DNA of 64,000 nucleotides from CBDCBA01 sp965214125. GTDB taxonomy: Bacteria; Planctomycetota; Phycisphaerae; Tepidisphaerales; Tepidisphaeraceae. Numbering within the stretch: position 1 is the first letter of the stretch; every line of letters begins with the position of its first letter. Positions 40,898-48,841 of the stretch are shown here, piece by piece. A program made the translations under genes and the position numbers. The stretch spans positions 1-64,000 of the forward strand of contig CBDCBA010000011.1 of assembly GCA_965214125.1 (NCBI GenBank), read 5' to 3'. A model generated the notes under the pieces. It did not search any database. It was not told the origin of the DNA and saw only the letters and a list, made by a program, of their open reading frames with translations.

Positions 40898-42301
40898 CTA
40901 CCCCTCCAACCACCCGCCGGTGAAGCCTGCCCGGCGTAAGCCGCGTGCCATCGGGATGCTTTGCCGCGCGTGACGCCAGACGGCGTCGCAGAGGTGATTG
41001 CCGGCCATCATCGTGATCGGCGCCTGCTCGATCGCCAGGTCGTGTTCGTCGACCCAGCCGTGGGGGCAGTCGGGGTCGATGTACGTCTGGTTGTAGCTCC
41101 CCAGGAACCCGCTCCAGCCCGGCTTGCAGAGCGTGACGTCGCGATGTGCCCGAATGGCAGCGATGGTCTCGATCGGCAGGAACGGCAGGCTCGCAGCGGC
41201 GGCCCACGGAGCGAGGGTGCCGTCGTCGACCACCCCACCCGGCGGCGACAGCCCACGCTCGACGTAGCCGTGAAACCGCAACTTTCGACCGTCGCGGCGG
41301 AGCTGCGTCGCGTGCTCGATGCCCGGCCCGTTGCTGGCGCTCAGACCCCAGAGGGTGGGGCCATAGCCGTCGAAACCTTGTGGATTACGGGTCGCGTAGT
41401 GAATCTGCGCGAGCGTGCCCCGCCGGGCGTTCTCCATGTAGTCGAAGCCGCGGTCGCGGAAAAAGGGGTCGACGATTCCGCGTAGGTCGAGGAACGCGTG
41501 CGGGAACTGATGGGCGAACAGCGGCGGGCAGTGCAGGTGCTCGACGCCCTCCACCGTTGCCCAATCCCGCTCGTACGTTGCACACCAGGCGGTGTAGCTT
41601 TCGGGCGGGACCGCGTGGGTGGTCGAGCCGAGGGCGAGGATGTACAGCAGCAGCCCTTCACTGTAGCCGTCCCATTCGCACCGGAGAAACCCGTCGCGGC
41701 CGTGCCCCGCACGCTGCCGCCCGACCGCCTCGGGCCGCCAACCGTGGGAGAGGCGGCCGCCGGGGCGCAGCATGAACCCGAAGTCGACGCGGTCGTAGAT
41801 CGTTGCCACACCGGCCCGCAACTCGACGGCGTCGGCCTCGTCCTGATCGAAGGCCGCGGCGGCGATCAGCAGGCCCGCCAGGAGCAACGCCGTGTCGATC
41901 GTGCTGAGCTCGCTTCGCCACTCGCGATTTCCCTTGTCACGGCCATCCGCTTTGAGAAAGTGGTAGTACCAGCCGCGGTATCCCGCCGCCGTCACGGCCA
42001 CCGTCCGCGTGTCGGCCATGGGCAGGGCGAGGATGCGGCGGACGATCGCCGCGCATCGTCGCTTGGCCTCTTGGCGCGAGACGAGATTCAGCTCCATCGC
42101 CGCCACGTAGGCCGCCGCCGCAAACCCGCAGGCGGCGATGCTGCACGGGCTGTCCCGTTTGGCCGAATCGCGGATCAGCCCACCGTTGAAGGCGTGGTCG
42201 GTGAAGTACCCCATCGCCTCGCCCGCGGTGAGCCGGATGAGCGTGTCATCATCCTCCACCAAGCCAATTTCGGGAAGCGGGACGGGTTCGGTTGGCGGCA
42301 C
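40898..42301 (-). CDS. GH144-like (glucoamylase-domain) glycoside hydrolase
   Basis: 467 residues from GTG 42301; longer frames upstream run antisense to the glycine-zipper gene and are not credible. GLIRDSAKRDSPCSIAACGFAAAAYVAAMEL, GWYYHFLKADG, SELSTIDTALLLAGLLIAAAAF and HLHCPPLFAHQFPHAFLDLRGIVDPFFRD match the glucoamylase-like domain (PF10091) of endo-beta-1,2-glucanases, GH144. YGPTLWGLSASNGPG and GFLGSYNQTY are further conserved blocks. The start is uncertain and no signal peptide is visible from this start, so location is unclear. Confidence 0.8.
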   Translation of the reverse strand: MPPTEPVPLPEIGLVEDDDTLIRLTAGEAMGYFTDHAFNGGLIRDSAKRDSPCSIAACGFAAAAYVAAMELNLVSRQEAKRRCAAIVRRILALPMADTRTVAVTAAGYRGWYYHFLKADGRDKGNREWRSELSTIDTALLLAGLLIAAAAFDQDEADAVELRAGVATIYDRVDFGFMLRPGGRLSHGWRPEAVGRQRAGHGRDGFLRCEWDGYSEGLLLYILALGSTTHAVPPESYTAWCATYERDWATVEGVEHLHCPPLFAHQFPHAFLDLRGIVDPFFRDRGFDYMENARRGTLAQIHYATRNPQGFDGYGPTLWGLSASNGPGIEHATQLRRDGRKLRFHGYVERGLSPPGGVVDDGTLAPWAAAASLPFLPIETIAAIRAHRDVTLCKPGWSGFLGSYNQTYIDPDCPHGWVDEHDLAIEQAPITMMAGNHLCDAVWRHARQSIPMARGLRRAGFTGGWLEG

Positions 42302-42343
42302 GACGCTTGCATGGTATCCGGCTCCCCCTTTCCAGGAGTCACC

Positions 42344-42850
42344 ATGGCAACTCAAACCGATCCAAAGCACGAGCCCGACCGCAACGAAGACCCCATCACC
42401 GGCTCGCCCGGCAGCCACCCGGCCGGCACGGGCATTGGCGCCGCCAGCGGCGCGGCAACGGGCGCGGCCGTGGGCGCGATTGGCGGCCCGGTCGGCGCCG
42501 TCATCGGCGGCGTGAGCGGCGCGATCGTCGGCGGCCTGATCGGCCACGGCATCGGCGAGGCCGTCGATCCGACCGAAGACGCCTACTGGCGCGAAAACCA
42601 CGCCAGCCGCGACTACTACGACAAAGGCTACGGCTACGACGACTACGAGCCCGCGTACCGCCTCGGCTACAACGCCGCCGAGGCTCGCCGTGGCGACGAC
42701 AAGTACGTTCCGGCCTACGACGACGACACCGACAAGGCCCTTGGCGAGCACTACGACAAGTCGTTCCGCGGCGAGAGCAAGCTCGACTGGGACCGCGCCC
42801 GCCACGCCACCCGCGACGCCTACGAACGCCGCGCTCAGGCCAGCGCGTAA
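42344..42850 (+). CDS. Glycine-zipper protein with acidic, tyrosine-rich tail
   Basis: 168 residues, ATG with AGGAGT seven to twelve bases ahead. Residues 30-75 form a glycine zipper (GIGAASGAATGAAVGAIGG and GAVIGGVSGAIVGGLIGHG), probably two membrane helices. The soluble C-terminal 90 residues (WRENHASRDYYDKGYGYDDYEPAYRLGYNAAEARRGDD) are acidic and aromatic and repeat Y/D/E-rich motifs. Stress-related membrane proteins share this layout; function unknown. Confidence 0.8.
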   Translation: MATQTDPKHEPDRNEDPITGSPGSHPAGTGIGAASGAATGAAVGAIGGPVGAVIGGVSGAIVGGLIGHGIGEAVDPTEDAYWRENHASRDYYDKGYGYDDYEPAYRLGYNAAEARRGDDKYVPAYDDDTDKALGEHYDKSFRGESKLDWDRARHATRDAYERRAQASA

Positions 42851-42918
42851 CCTTGATCGCGCCATTGCCCCATCGCAATCGGCCGCCCGCCGTCGCACCC
42901 GCGGCGGCGGGCGGCTTC

Positions 42919-42924
42919 TAAACT
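42919..42924 (+). promoter_or_regulatory. -10-like hexamer before the YpdA-like gene
   Basis: TAAACT, seven bases before ATG 42932. Confidence 0.35.
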
Positions 42925-42931
42925 TGCAGCC

Positions 42932-44008
42932 ATGTCGGAGCACCACACTCGCGTTGTCATCGTCGGCGGCGGGCCGATTGGCATCGAATTGTCCGTCGCA
43001 TTACGCCGCGCGACCGTGGACCACGTCGTCCTCGAGGCCAAGCAGATCGGCCACACGATGTCGTGGTGGGCGCCGCAGACAAAGTGGTTCAGCAGCAACG
43101 AACGCATCGCCATCGCCGGCGTGCCGCTTATCACGCCCGATCAGCAGAAGGCGACCCGCGAGCAGTACCTAGCCTACCTCCGCGGCGTCGTCGAGCAGTT
43201 CGACCTGCCGATCCGTCCCTACGCGCCGGTCGTGTCGATCGAGCGCCGGGACGATGGCGGATTCCTCGTGACGGCGGCCCCGCGTGGGCGGCGCGAGGTG
43301 TTTCGGTGCGAGTCCGTCGTGCTCGCGGTGGGCGGCACGGACTTCCCCCGCGAGCTCGGCATCGAGGGCGAAGATTTGCCACACGTCGACGGCTACCTGC
43401 GGGAGCCGCATAACTATTTCGGCCGGCGCGTGCTGGTCATCGGCGGGCGAAACAGTGCGGTCGAGGCCGCTCTGCGTTGCCACCATGCCGGGGCGAAAGT
43501 GGCCTTGAGCTATCGCGGCGAGGAACTGCCGGGCAAGAGCATCAAATACTGGCTGCTGCCGGAGATTCAGGGTCTCCTTAAGAGTGGCCGCATCGAGAGC
43601 CACTTCGACACAGTGCCCGTACGCATCACGCCGACGCACGTGGAGCTAGAGCGGGGCGGCGGCGAGCGGTACAAGGTCGAGGCCGACGAGGTCCTCAGCC
43701 TGATCGGGTACGCCCAGGATCAGCGCCTCCTCAAGCGGAGTGGCGTCGACCTGATCGGCAAGTCGCAGCACCCGGACTTCGACCCGCGCACGATGGAGAC
43801 CAACGTGCCCGGCCTGTACATCGCGGGGACCGCCGTCGCGGGAACGCAGAGCAGCCACTACAAGATTTTCCTGGAAAACTGCCACATCCACGTCGATCGC
43901 ATCCTCGCCCACCTGCGCGGCGAGCCCGCCCCCGACGACGGCACCGCCGGCCTGCCCGCGGCCATGCAGCACCTCGCCGATGAGGTCGCTGCGACACCCG
44001 AAAGCTGA
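42932..44008 (+). CDS. YpdA-like FAD/NAD(P)-dependent oxidoreductase
   Basis: 358 residues. FAD-binding VVIVGGGPIGIELSVAL at the start, a second nucleotide motif RVLVIGGRNSAVEAALRC for NAD(P)H, and a C-terminal VPGLYIAGTAVAGTQSSHYKIFLENCHIH block. The absence of a CxxC redox pair and the layout fit YpdA-type putative bacillithiol disulfide reductases or flavin monooxygenase-like enzymes. Substrate is unknown; low-molecular-weight thiol metabolism is a guess. It stands alone, convergent with the phosphohexomutase (two bases apart). Confidence 0.8.
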   Translation: MSEHHTRVVIVGGGPIGIELSVALRRATVDHVVLEAKQIGHTMSWWAPQTKWFSSNERIAIAGVPLITPDQQKATREQYLAYLRGVVEQFDLPIRPYAPVVSIERRDDGGFLVTAAPRGRREVFRCESVVLAVGGTDFPRELGIEGEDLPHVDGYLREPHNYFGRRVLVIGGRNSAVEAALRCHHAGAKVALSYRGEELPGKSIKYWLLPEIQGLLKSGRIESHFDTVPVRITPTHVELERGGGERYKVEADEVLSLIGYAQDQRLLKRSGVDLIGKSQHPDFDPRTMETNVPGLYIAGTAVAGTQSSHYKIFLENCHIHVDRILAHLRGEPAPDDGTAGLPAAMQHLADEVAATPES

Positions 44009-44010
44009 CG

Positions 44011-45390
44011 CTACAGGCTTGCTTCAACGATCTTGCGCACCTCGCTCACCCGCGCCTCGGCCGCGTCGCGCTCGGGGGCCTCGGCGATAATTCGCAGGAT
44101 CGGCTCCGTGTTGCTCGCGCGCACGCTCACCCAGCCGTCGGGCCAATCGACGCGCAGGCCGTCGCTCGTGTCGATGTTCTCGTTGTCGTACTTCTTCGCG
44201 ACGAGGTCGATGGCGGGCTCGGCGTCCTCCTTCTTCGGCAGGGGGAGCTTGTCCTTGACGATCACGTAGCTGGGAATCTCCGCAACAAGTTCACTGAGCG
44301 TCTTGCCACTTTCGGCCATGAGTTGCAGGACGTACGCCATTGCTACGAGTGAGTCGCGGCCGGGGACGATGCGCGGGTCGATCACTCCGCCGTTGCCCTC
44401 GCCGCCGATAACGGCGTCGTTCTCCAGCATCGCGTTGATGACGTTCGCCTCCCCCACCGCCGACCGCACGACCGTCGCGCCGTTTTCGGCGGCGATGTCG
44501 TTGAGCATCCGGCTGGTCGACTGGTTCGTGCCGGCGACGGCGTTCTGCCCCTTCTTCTTTCCGAGCACGAACTTTGCCGCGAGGGCAAGCGTGTACTCCT
44601 CGCCGATGTACCGGCCGTTCTCGTCGACGATCGCCAAACGGTCGGCGTCGGGGTCCTGCGCGAACCCGACCGCCGCCTTCTGCCGCCGCACTTCTTCGCA
44701 CAACCCCTGGAGGTTCGCCTCCGTCGGCTCGGGCTCGTGCGGGAACTGACCGTTGGGCGTGTTGTGCATGTGAACCAGCCGCACGCCAAGCTTGCTGAGC
44801 AGCGTCGCACAACTCACACATCCGGCCCCGTTGACACTGTCGACCACGACCTTGAATGCCTGAGTCGAAATCCCCAGCACGTCGACGCGGTCGAGCACCT
44901 TCTTGATGTGAACCGCGTGCGCCGTCGGGTCGTGCTGCGGGCTGGCAAGCTGCTCGACCGAGACTGTCGGCAGGACCTCGTCGTCGTAAAACTCGCGGAT
45001 GGCGGCGACGTCTTCGGGAGGCGGCGCGACGCTGCGGTCGGTCAGGAACTTGAGCCCGTTCCATTCGATCGGGTTGTGGCTGGCCGTCGCGACGACGCCG
45101 GCGTCGGCCTTCAGGTGCTGCACCATGATCGCGACGGCCGGCGTGGTGACGACGGCTAGATCAATCACCTCGATCCCCGCCGCGGTCAGCGTGCCGAGCA
45201 CGGTGTCGCGGACCCACATGCCGCTGGGCCGACTGTCGCGCCCAAAGACCACGACCGGCCGCCTGTCGCCGCACCGCTGTTTCAGCCACGCGGCGAACGC
45301 CCCGCTCATCCGCTGGACCACGCGCGGCGTCAGGCTTCCGCCGATCGTCCCGCGCATCCCGCTCACGCCGATCATCAGTGCGTCGCTCAT
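44011..45390 (-). CDS. glmM: Phosphoglucosamine/phosphomanno-mutase (GlmM-type phosphohexomutase)
   Basis: 459 residues. The catalytic serine lies in VVATASHNPIEWNGLKFL (about residue 103), the magnesium loop is FAQDPDADRLAIVDENG, sugar binding is IGGEGNGGVIDP, and the phosphate site is VSVRASNTEPILRII. MIGVSGMRGTIGGSLTP begins the fold. GlmM makes glucosamine-1-phosphate for cell wall and lipid A; a broader phosphomannomutase role cannot be excluded. ATG 45390 chosen; an in-frame ATG at 45399 is possible. Confidence 0.85.
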   Translation of the reverse strand: MSDALMIGVSGMRGTIGGSLTPRVVQRMSGAFAAWLKQRCGDRRPVVVFGRDSRPSGMWVRDTVLGTLTAAGIEVIDLAVVTTPAVAIMVQHLKADAGVVATASHNPIEWNGLKFLTDRSVAPPPEDVAAIREFYDDEVLPTVSVEQLASPQHDPTAHAVHIKKVLDRVDVLGISTQAFKVVVDSVNGAGCVSCATLLSKLGVRLVHMHNTPNGQFPHEPEPTEANLQGLCEEVRRQKAAVGFAQDPDADRLAIVDENGRYIGEEYTLALAAKFVLGKKKGQNAVAGTNQSTSRMLNDIAAENGATVVRSAVGEANVINAMLENDAVIGGEGNGGVIDPRIVPGRDSLVAMAYVLQLMAESGKTLSELVAEIPSYVIVKDKLPLPKKEDAEPAIDLVAKKYDNENIDTSDGLRVDWPDGWVSVRASNTEPILRIIAEAPERDAAEARVSEVRKIVEASL

Positions 45391-45413
45391 TGCCGGCATT
45401 CTTAGGCAACACC

Positions 45414-46505
45414 TCAGGCACCAAAATATCGTGCGTGCGCAGAGCGGGCCGCCGACAGGTCGGTCGTGCCCTGCACGATCACGCGGGCGTCGCGGAAGGC
45501 GGTCATGCGGATCGATGGTCGATCGGCCGGCGTAAAGCGGAGCATCATCGGCGTCTGCGACACCTCGCCGAGCGGGCGGAGTTTCGCGGCGAGAATGTCC
45601 AGCTTCCACGTCGCGTTGGGCGTGCGAAGTTGGACCGCACCGCGGCCGCACAGGGCGACGGCGTCGCCTGCGGGTTGGTCGAGGAAAGGGAACTCGTGGC
45701 GGGCGCAGCAGGGACAAGTTGGGTCTTTCGCGGACGACAGGTCGATTGTGCGGAACTCGCCCGTCCAGACGTCGAACGCTTGCAACGCGCGCGGCGGGTC
45801 GCCGCTGACGAGCGTGCGAATCGCGAGGGCGGCCTGTAGATTGCCGACAATTCCCGACGCCGCCGCGAGGATGCCGGCGGTGTCGCACGTCTCCAACTCC
45901 CCCGGCGGCGGCGGATCGCGGAAGACGCAGCGCAGGCAAGGACCCGCCTCCGCCGTAGGGTGGGATTTATCCCACCTCTGGTTCGATTGATCCGACTCGC
46001 CGGATGGTGGGATGAATCCCACCCTACCCAGAGCCATCGCCCTTCCCTCCGTGCCGACGGCGGCGCCGTAGATCCACGGCTTGCCACGCTTCACCGCAGC
46101 GTCGTTGAGCAGGTACCGCGTGGCGGCGTTGTCGGTGCCGTCAACGATCAGGTTGGCCTCCTCGACGAGGGCGAGGACGTTGTCGACATCGACGTCGACT
46201 GGCCGCGGTTCGAGGGAAATCGAAGAGTTGACGCGCTGCAACCGCTCGGCGGCGGCGACGGCCTTGGGGCGGCTGTCGGTCGCGTCGGCTTCGTCGTACA
46301 GGGTTTGACGTTGGAGATTGGTCACCTCGACCAAATCGCGATCGATCAAGATCAGCCGGCCGACGCCGGCGCGGGCGAGCGAGTCGGCGGCAACGGTGCC
46401 GAGCGCCCCGCAGCCGAGGATGGCGACGGTAGCCTCCGCGAGCCGAGCCTGGCCGGCGTCGCCGATCTGCGGGAGAAGGGTTTGGCGGTGGTAGCGGTCC
46501 GGCAC
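45414..46505 (-). CDS. ThiF/MoeB-like E1 adenylyltransferase with rhodanese-like tail, carrying an in-frame palindrome
   Basis: 363 residues from GTG 46505. RYHRQTLLPQIGDAGQARLAEATVAILG and GCGALGTVAADSLARAGVGRLILIDRDLVE are the MoeB/ThiF adenylation core; GTDNAATRYLLND and RDPPPPGELETC follow. Zinc cysteines are GPCLRC and CPCC. After the core comes a region without clear homology. Residues about 160-184 (LGRVGFIPPSGESDQ...) replace the usual short loop between EGRAMA and AGPCLRC and are encoded by palindrome 45955-46027. It activates the C-terminus of a small sulfur-carrier protein (ThiS/MoaD), possibly still active. The TTG at 46526 would overlap the ylbF start and is rejected. Confidence 0.83.
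   Translation of the reverse strand: MPDRYHRQTLLPQIGDAGQARLAEATVAILGCGALGTVAADSLARAGVGRLILIDRDLVEVTNLQRQTLYDEADATDSRPKAVAAAERLQRVNSSISLEPRPVDVDVDNVLALVEEANLIVDGTDNAATRYLLNDAAVKRGKPWIYGAAVGTEGRAMALGRVGFIPPSGESDQSNQRWDKSHPTAEAGPCLRCVFRDPPPPGELETCDTAGILAAASGIVGNLQAALAIRTLVSGDPPRALQAFDVWTGEFRTIDLSSAKDPTCPCCARHEFPFLDQPAGDAVALCGRGAVQLRTPNATWKLDILAAKLRPLGEVSQTPMMLRFTPADRPSIRMTAFRDARVIVQGTTDLSAARSAHARYFGA
45955..46027 (+). repeat. Palindrome of the GTAGGGTGGGATT family inside the ThiF-like gene, copy 2
   Basis: 22-base arms with one mismatch around a 29-base loop. Its minus-strand reading GRVGFIPPS...RWDKSHPT is continuous with the ThiF-like frame, and TAG in the repeat is out of frame, so no stop is introduced. 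Confidence 0.85.
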
Positions 46506-46512
46506 GGGTTCA

Positions 46513-46518
46513 TAGGAT
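46513..46518 (+). promoter_or_regulatory. -10-like hexamer before ylbF
   Basis: TAGGAT, seven bases before ATG 46526. Confidence 0.35.
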
Positions 46519-46525
46519 ACGGGCA

Positions 46526-46957
46526 ATGGCAGACGACACCCTCGACAAGGACATCCTCGACGCCGCCCAAACGCTCGGCGATCTCATCGCCAAGCACCCG
46601 GCGATCGAGAAGTATGCCGACGCCCAGAAGGCCCTGCGCGACGACAAGGACGCCGGCCGCATGCTCCAGCAGTTCGAGCAAAAGGCGATGGTCCTGGCCC
46701 GCAACGAGCAGTACGGCCAGCCCGTCAGCGCCGCCGACCGGCAGGAGCTCGAAACGATGCAGGCCAACCTCGCGAGCAACCTGCGCGTGAAGGCGTTCAG
46801 CATCGCCCAGACCGACATGACCGATTTGCTCCGCAAGGTCAGCCAGACGTGGCAGAAGCCCGTCGCCAAGGCACAGGGCGAAGACGATCAGCCGCAAGGC
46901 CAGGACGAGTTTGGCGGCGTCAGCGGCGGCGGTATGGGCGGGTTGCAGATGCCGTAG
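46526..46957 (+). CDS. YlbF family protein
   Basis: 143 residues. Nearly all of the protein is an alpha-helical YlbF/YmcA domain: ILDAAQTLGDLIAKHPAIEKYADAQKAL, RMLQQFEQKAMVLA, ELETMQANLASNLRVKAFSIAQTDMTDLL. In Bacillus, YlbF-YmcA-YaaT modulates RNase Y and competence/sporulation. Its role in planctomycetes is unknown. Gly/Met-rich C-terminus ends in the TAG that opens a palindrome, so the stop comes from the repeat. Divergent from the ThiF-like gene with only 20 bases between starts. Confidence 0.83.
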   Translation: MADDTLDKDILDAAQTLGDLIAKHPAIEKYADAQKALRDDKDAGRMLQQFEQKAMVLARNEQYGQPVSAADRQELETMQANLASNLRVKAFSIAQTDMTDLLRKVSQTWQKPVAKAQGEDDQPQGQDEFGGVSGGGMGGLQMP

Positions 46958-47025
46958 GGTGGGATTCATCCCACCATCGGGTCAACAAGTTGCTGCATTC
47001 GGAGGTGGGTTGAAACCCACCCTAC
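46954..47025 (+). repeat. Palindrome of the GTAGGGTGGGATT family, copy 3
   Basis: Left arm 46954-46978, right arm 47001-47025 (GGAGGTGGGTTGAAACCCAC, less conserved). The left arm supplies the ylbF TAG stop; the right arm's final CCCTAC plus ATT forms TACATT, the -10-like hexamer of the EVE gene. Confidence 0.85.
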
Positions 47026-47028
47026 ATT
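47023..47028 (+). promoter_or_regulatory. -10-like hexamer before the EVE gene, formed from the palindrome end
   Basis: TACATT, six bases before ATG 47035; its first three bases are the last three of the palindrome at 46954-47025. Confidence 0.45.
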
Positions 47029-47034
47029 GTCGAC

Positions 47035-47436
47035 ATGGCCTACTGGTTGTTGAAGACGGAGCCGGATGTCTACTCGATCAACGACCTCGAGCGCGACAAG
47101 TCGACCGTTTGGGACGGCGTGACGAACAACGCCGCGCTGAAGAACATCCGCGCCATGCACCGCGGCGACGGGTGCCTGATCTACCACACGGGCAAAGAAC
47201 GCGCGGCCGTCGGTATCGCGAAGGTCACGAAGGGGCCGCACCCGGACCCGGCAGAGGACGACGAGAAGCTGGTCATCGTGACCGTGAAGTTTGTGAAGAA
47301 GTTTGAGGCGCCTGTCACTCTTGCGATGGTGAAGGCCGAGGAGCAACTCGCCGATTGGGACCTTGTCCGACAGTCGCGACTGAGCGTGGTGCCGGTGTCG
47401 GACGAGCAGTGGAAGTGGGTGTGTGAGAAAGGATGA
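47035..47436 (+). CDS. EVE-domain (PUA-like) protein
   Basis: 133 residues. MAYWLLKTEPDVYSINDLERD...VWDGVTNNAALKNIRAMHRGDGCLIYHTGKERAAVGIAKV matches EVE / thymocyte nuclear protein 1, a PUA-like fold thought to recognise modified bases or RNA. The C-terminal part covers the usual LVDWDLVRQSRLSVVPVSDEQW-type strand (here LADWDLVRQSRLSVV). The TGA stop is part of a repeat arm (GGATGAAGG), which may have trimmed the C-terminus by a few residues. Confidence 0.9.
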   Translation: MAYWLLKTEPDVYSINDLERDKSTVWDGVTNNAALKNIRAMHRGDGCLIYHTGKERAAVGIAKVTKGPHPDPAEDDEKLVIVTVKFVKKFEAPVTLAMVKAEEQLADWDLVRQSRLSVVPVSDEQWKWVCEKG

Positions 47437-47533
47437 AGGCAGAAGGATGAAGGATGAACCCGACCCGGAGCCGAGGCAGACGTCTCCGGTTCGGGCTCAG
47501 GTTCATCCTTCATCCTTCTGCCTTCATCCTTTC
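47427..47533 (+). repeat. GAAAGGATGAAGGCAGAAGG inverted repeat
   Basis: Arms of 34 bases (47427-47460 and 47500-47533), perfect complement, with direct repeats of AAGGATGA within each arm. It provides the stop codon of the EVE gene and fills the gap before the convergent permease gene. Confidence 0.85.
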
Positions 47534-47538
47534 CGCGC

Positions 47539-48834
47539 TCACTCGTGCCGCAACGCTTGAATCGGATCGAGGTTCGCGGCGCGGACGGCTGGGTAGAGAC
47601 CGAAGACGATGCCAACGAACATGCTGATGCCGACGCTGACGATTAGGCTCCACGGCGTCACGACCGTGCGCATGTCCGTGTAATGCTCGATAATCTCCGG
47701 GATCAGCACGCCCAGCCCCATGCCGATGAGGCCGCCGATCGTGGAGAGCACCACGGTTTCGATCAAAAACTGCTGGATGATCACGCTCCGCCGAGCCCCA
47801 ATGGCGCGGCGAATACCGATCTCGCGCGTCCGCTCAGTCACGCTCGCGAGCATGATGTTCATAATGCCAATGCCGCCGACGAGCAGGCTGATGCCGGCGA
47901 TGCTGCCGAGGACGATGTTGTTGCGGCGCTTCGTCTCCTCAGCCTGGCGGAGCAGTTCAAGCGGGACGGTCATCTTGTAATCGACCTTGTCGTGAAACCG
48001 CTCGAACATCCGCCGTGTCGCGTTGGCGACGAGGGGCACGTCCTCCATGTCGTCGACCTCGACGATCACCTGGTGCAACTCGATCTCCTCGCGGCTGAAG
48101 TTGCCGGAGCTGATCTCGACGATCAGGTCGCCGAGGCGTTCGCGCAGGAGCGGAAGGGGAACGTAGGCATCGACGTTTTCGTCGGGCGTCGGCAGGCCGC
48201 TGTTGCCGGCGTCGACGCCGTCGCGCCCGTTGTTGCCGCCGCCGGCACTTTCGACGATGCCGATCACCTCATAACTTCCCCCGCCGATGCTCACCTGGCT
48301 GCCGACGGTCGCCCGCGTCGCGAGCAGCTTGCGCGCGCCCTGCTCGGTCAGGACGACCACGTCGTTGTAGCCGCTCATGTCGCCGGGCGCGAGGTGTCGG
48401 CCGGCGACGAGGTTGCGCTTGACGATCTCGCTCCATTGCGGCGTGGTGCCGACGAGGCGGAGCTCTTCAACGTTGGTGCCCAATCGCCCCTGCTTGCGAA
48501 CGGCCTTGGCGGGCACCACGCGGCTGATGCCGGGGATCGTCTCGCGGAGCCGGCCGACGTCCTCGTACTTCACGCCGTAGTTGCTCATCCGCTGCCGCTG
48601 TCCGCCGCTGTTGGCGGCCGTCTCGACGGGCTCCTGGCTCGTGACGAGGATGTTGCGGCTGCCGAGCTTTTCGATCTGCGCCATCGCCTCGGCGCTGGCC
48701 CCCTCGCCGACGCTCAGCATCGCGACGACGCTGCCCACGCCGAAGACCACGCCGAGCATCGTCAAGAGCGACCGCAACTTGTGCAGCAGCAGGTTCTTGG
48801 TGCCGAGGCGGACATTCTTGAGGAAACGTCTCAT
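47539..48834 (-). CDS. MacB-type ABC transporter permease
   Basis: 431 residues. NLLLHKLRSLLTMLGVVFGVGSVVAMLSV is the N-terminal membrane helix, followed by a large periplasmic MacB_PCD-like domain (60-300) and three C-terminal helices with LASVTERTREIGIRRAIGARR. It is the last gene of the tolC-hlyD-ATPase-permease series. ATPase stop and this start are seven bases apart. Such systems export macrolides, peptides or lipoprotein-like molecules with the adaptor and outer-membrane channel. Confidence 0.9.
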   Translation of the reverse strand: MRRFLKNVRLGTKNLLLHKLRSLLTMLGVVFGVGSVVAMLSVGEGASAEAMAQIEKLGSRNILVTSQEPVETAANSGGQRQRMSNYGVKYEDVGRLRETIPGISRVVPAKAVRKQGRLGTNVEELRLVGTTPQWSEIVKRNLVAGRHLAPGDMSGYNDVVVLTEQGARKLLATRATVGSQVSIGGGSYEVIGIVESAGGGNNGRDGVDAGNSGLPTPDENVDAYVPLPLLRERLGDLIVEISSGNFSREEIELHQVIVEVDDMEDVPLVANATRRMFERFHDKVDYKMTVPLELLRQAEETKRRNNIVLGSIAGISLLVGGIGIMNIMLASVTERTREIGIRRAIGARRSVIIQQFLIETVVLSTIGGLIGMGLGVLIPEIIEHYTDMRTVVTPWSLIVSVGISMFVGIVFGLYPAVRAANLDPIQALRHE

Positions 48835-48841
48835 GCGAGGG

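Noticed and set aside
40898..42946. A 682-residue minus-strand frame extending the GH144-like protein by about 215 residues
   Set aside because: The added part is antisense to the glycine-zipper gene and reads as Val/Ala/Arg low-complexity; start is placed at GTG 42301.
45954..46027. Frameshift or stop in the ThiF-like gene due to the palindrome
   Set aside because: The frame was followed codon by codon across the repeat and stays open to the GPCLRC block.
47427..47533. Possible CRISPR-like short direct repeats
   Set aside because: Repeat units are adjacent, without unique spacers, and lie in an inverted repeat; no cas genes in the window.
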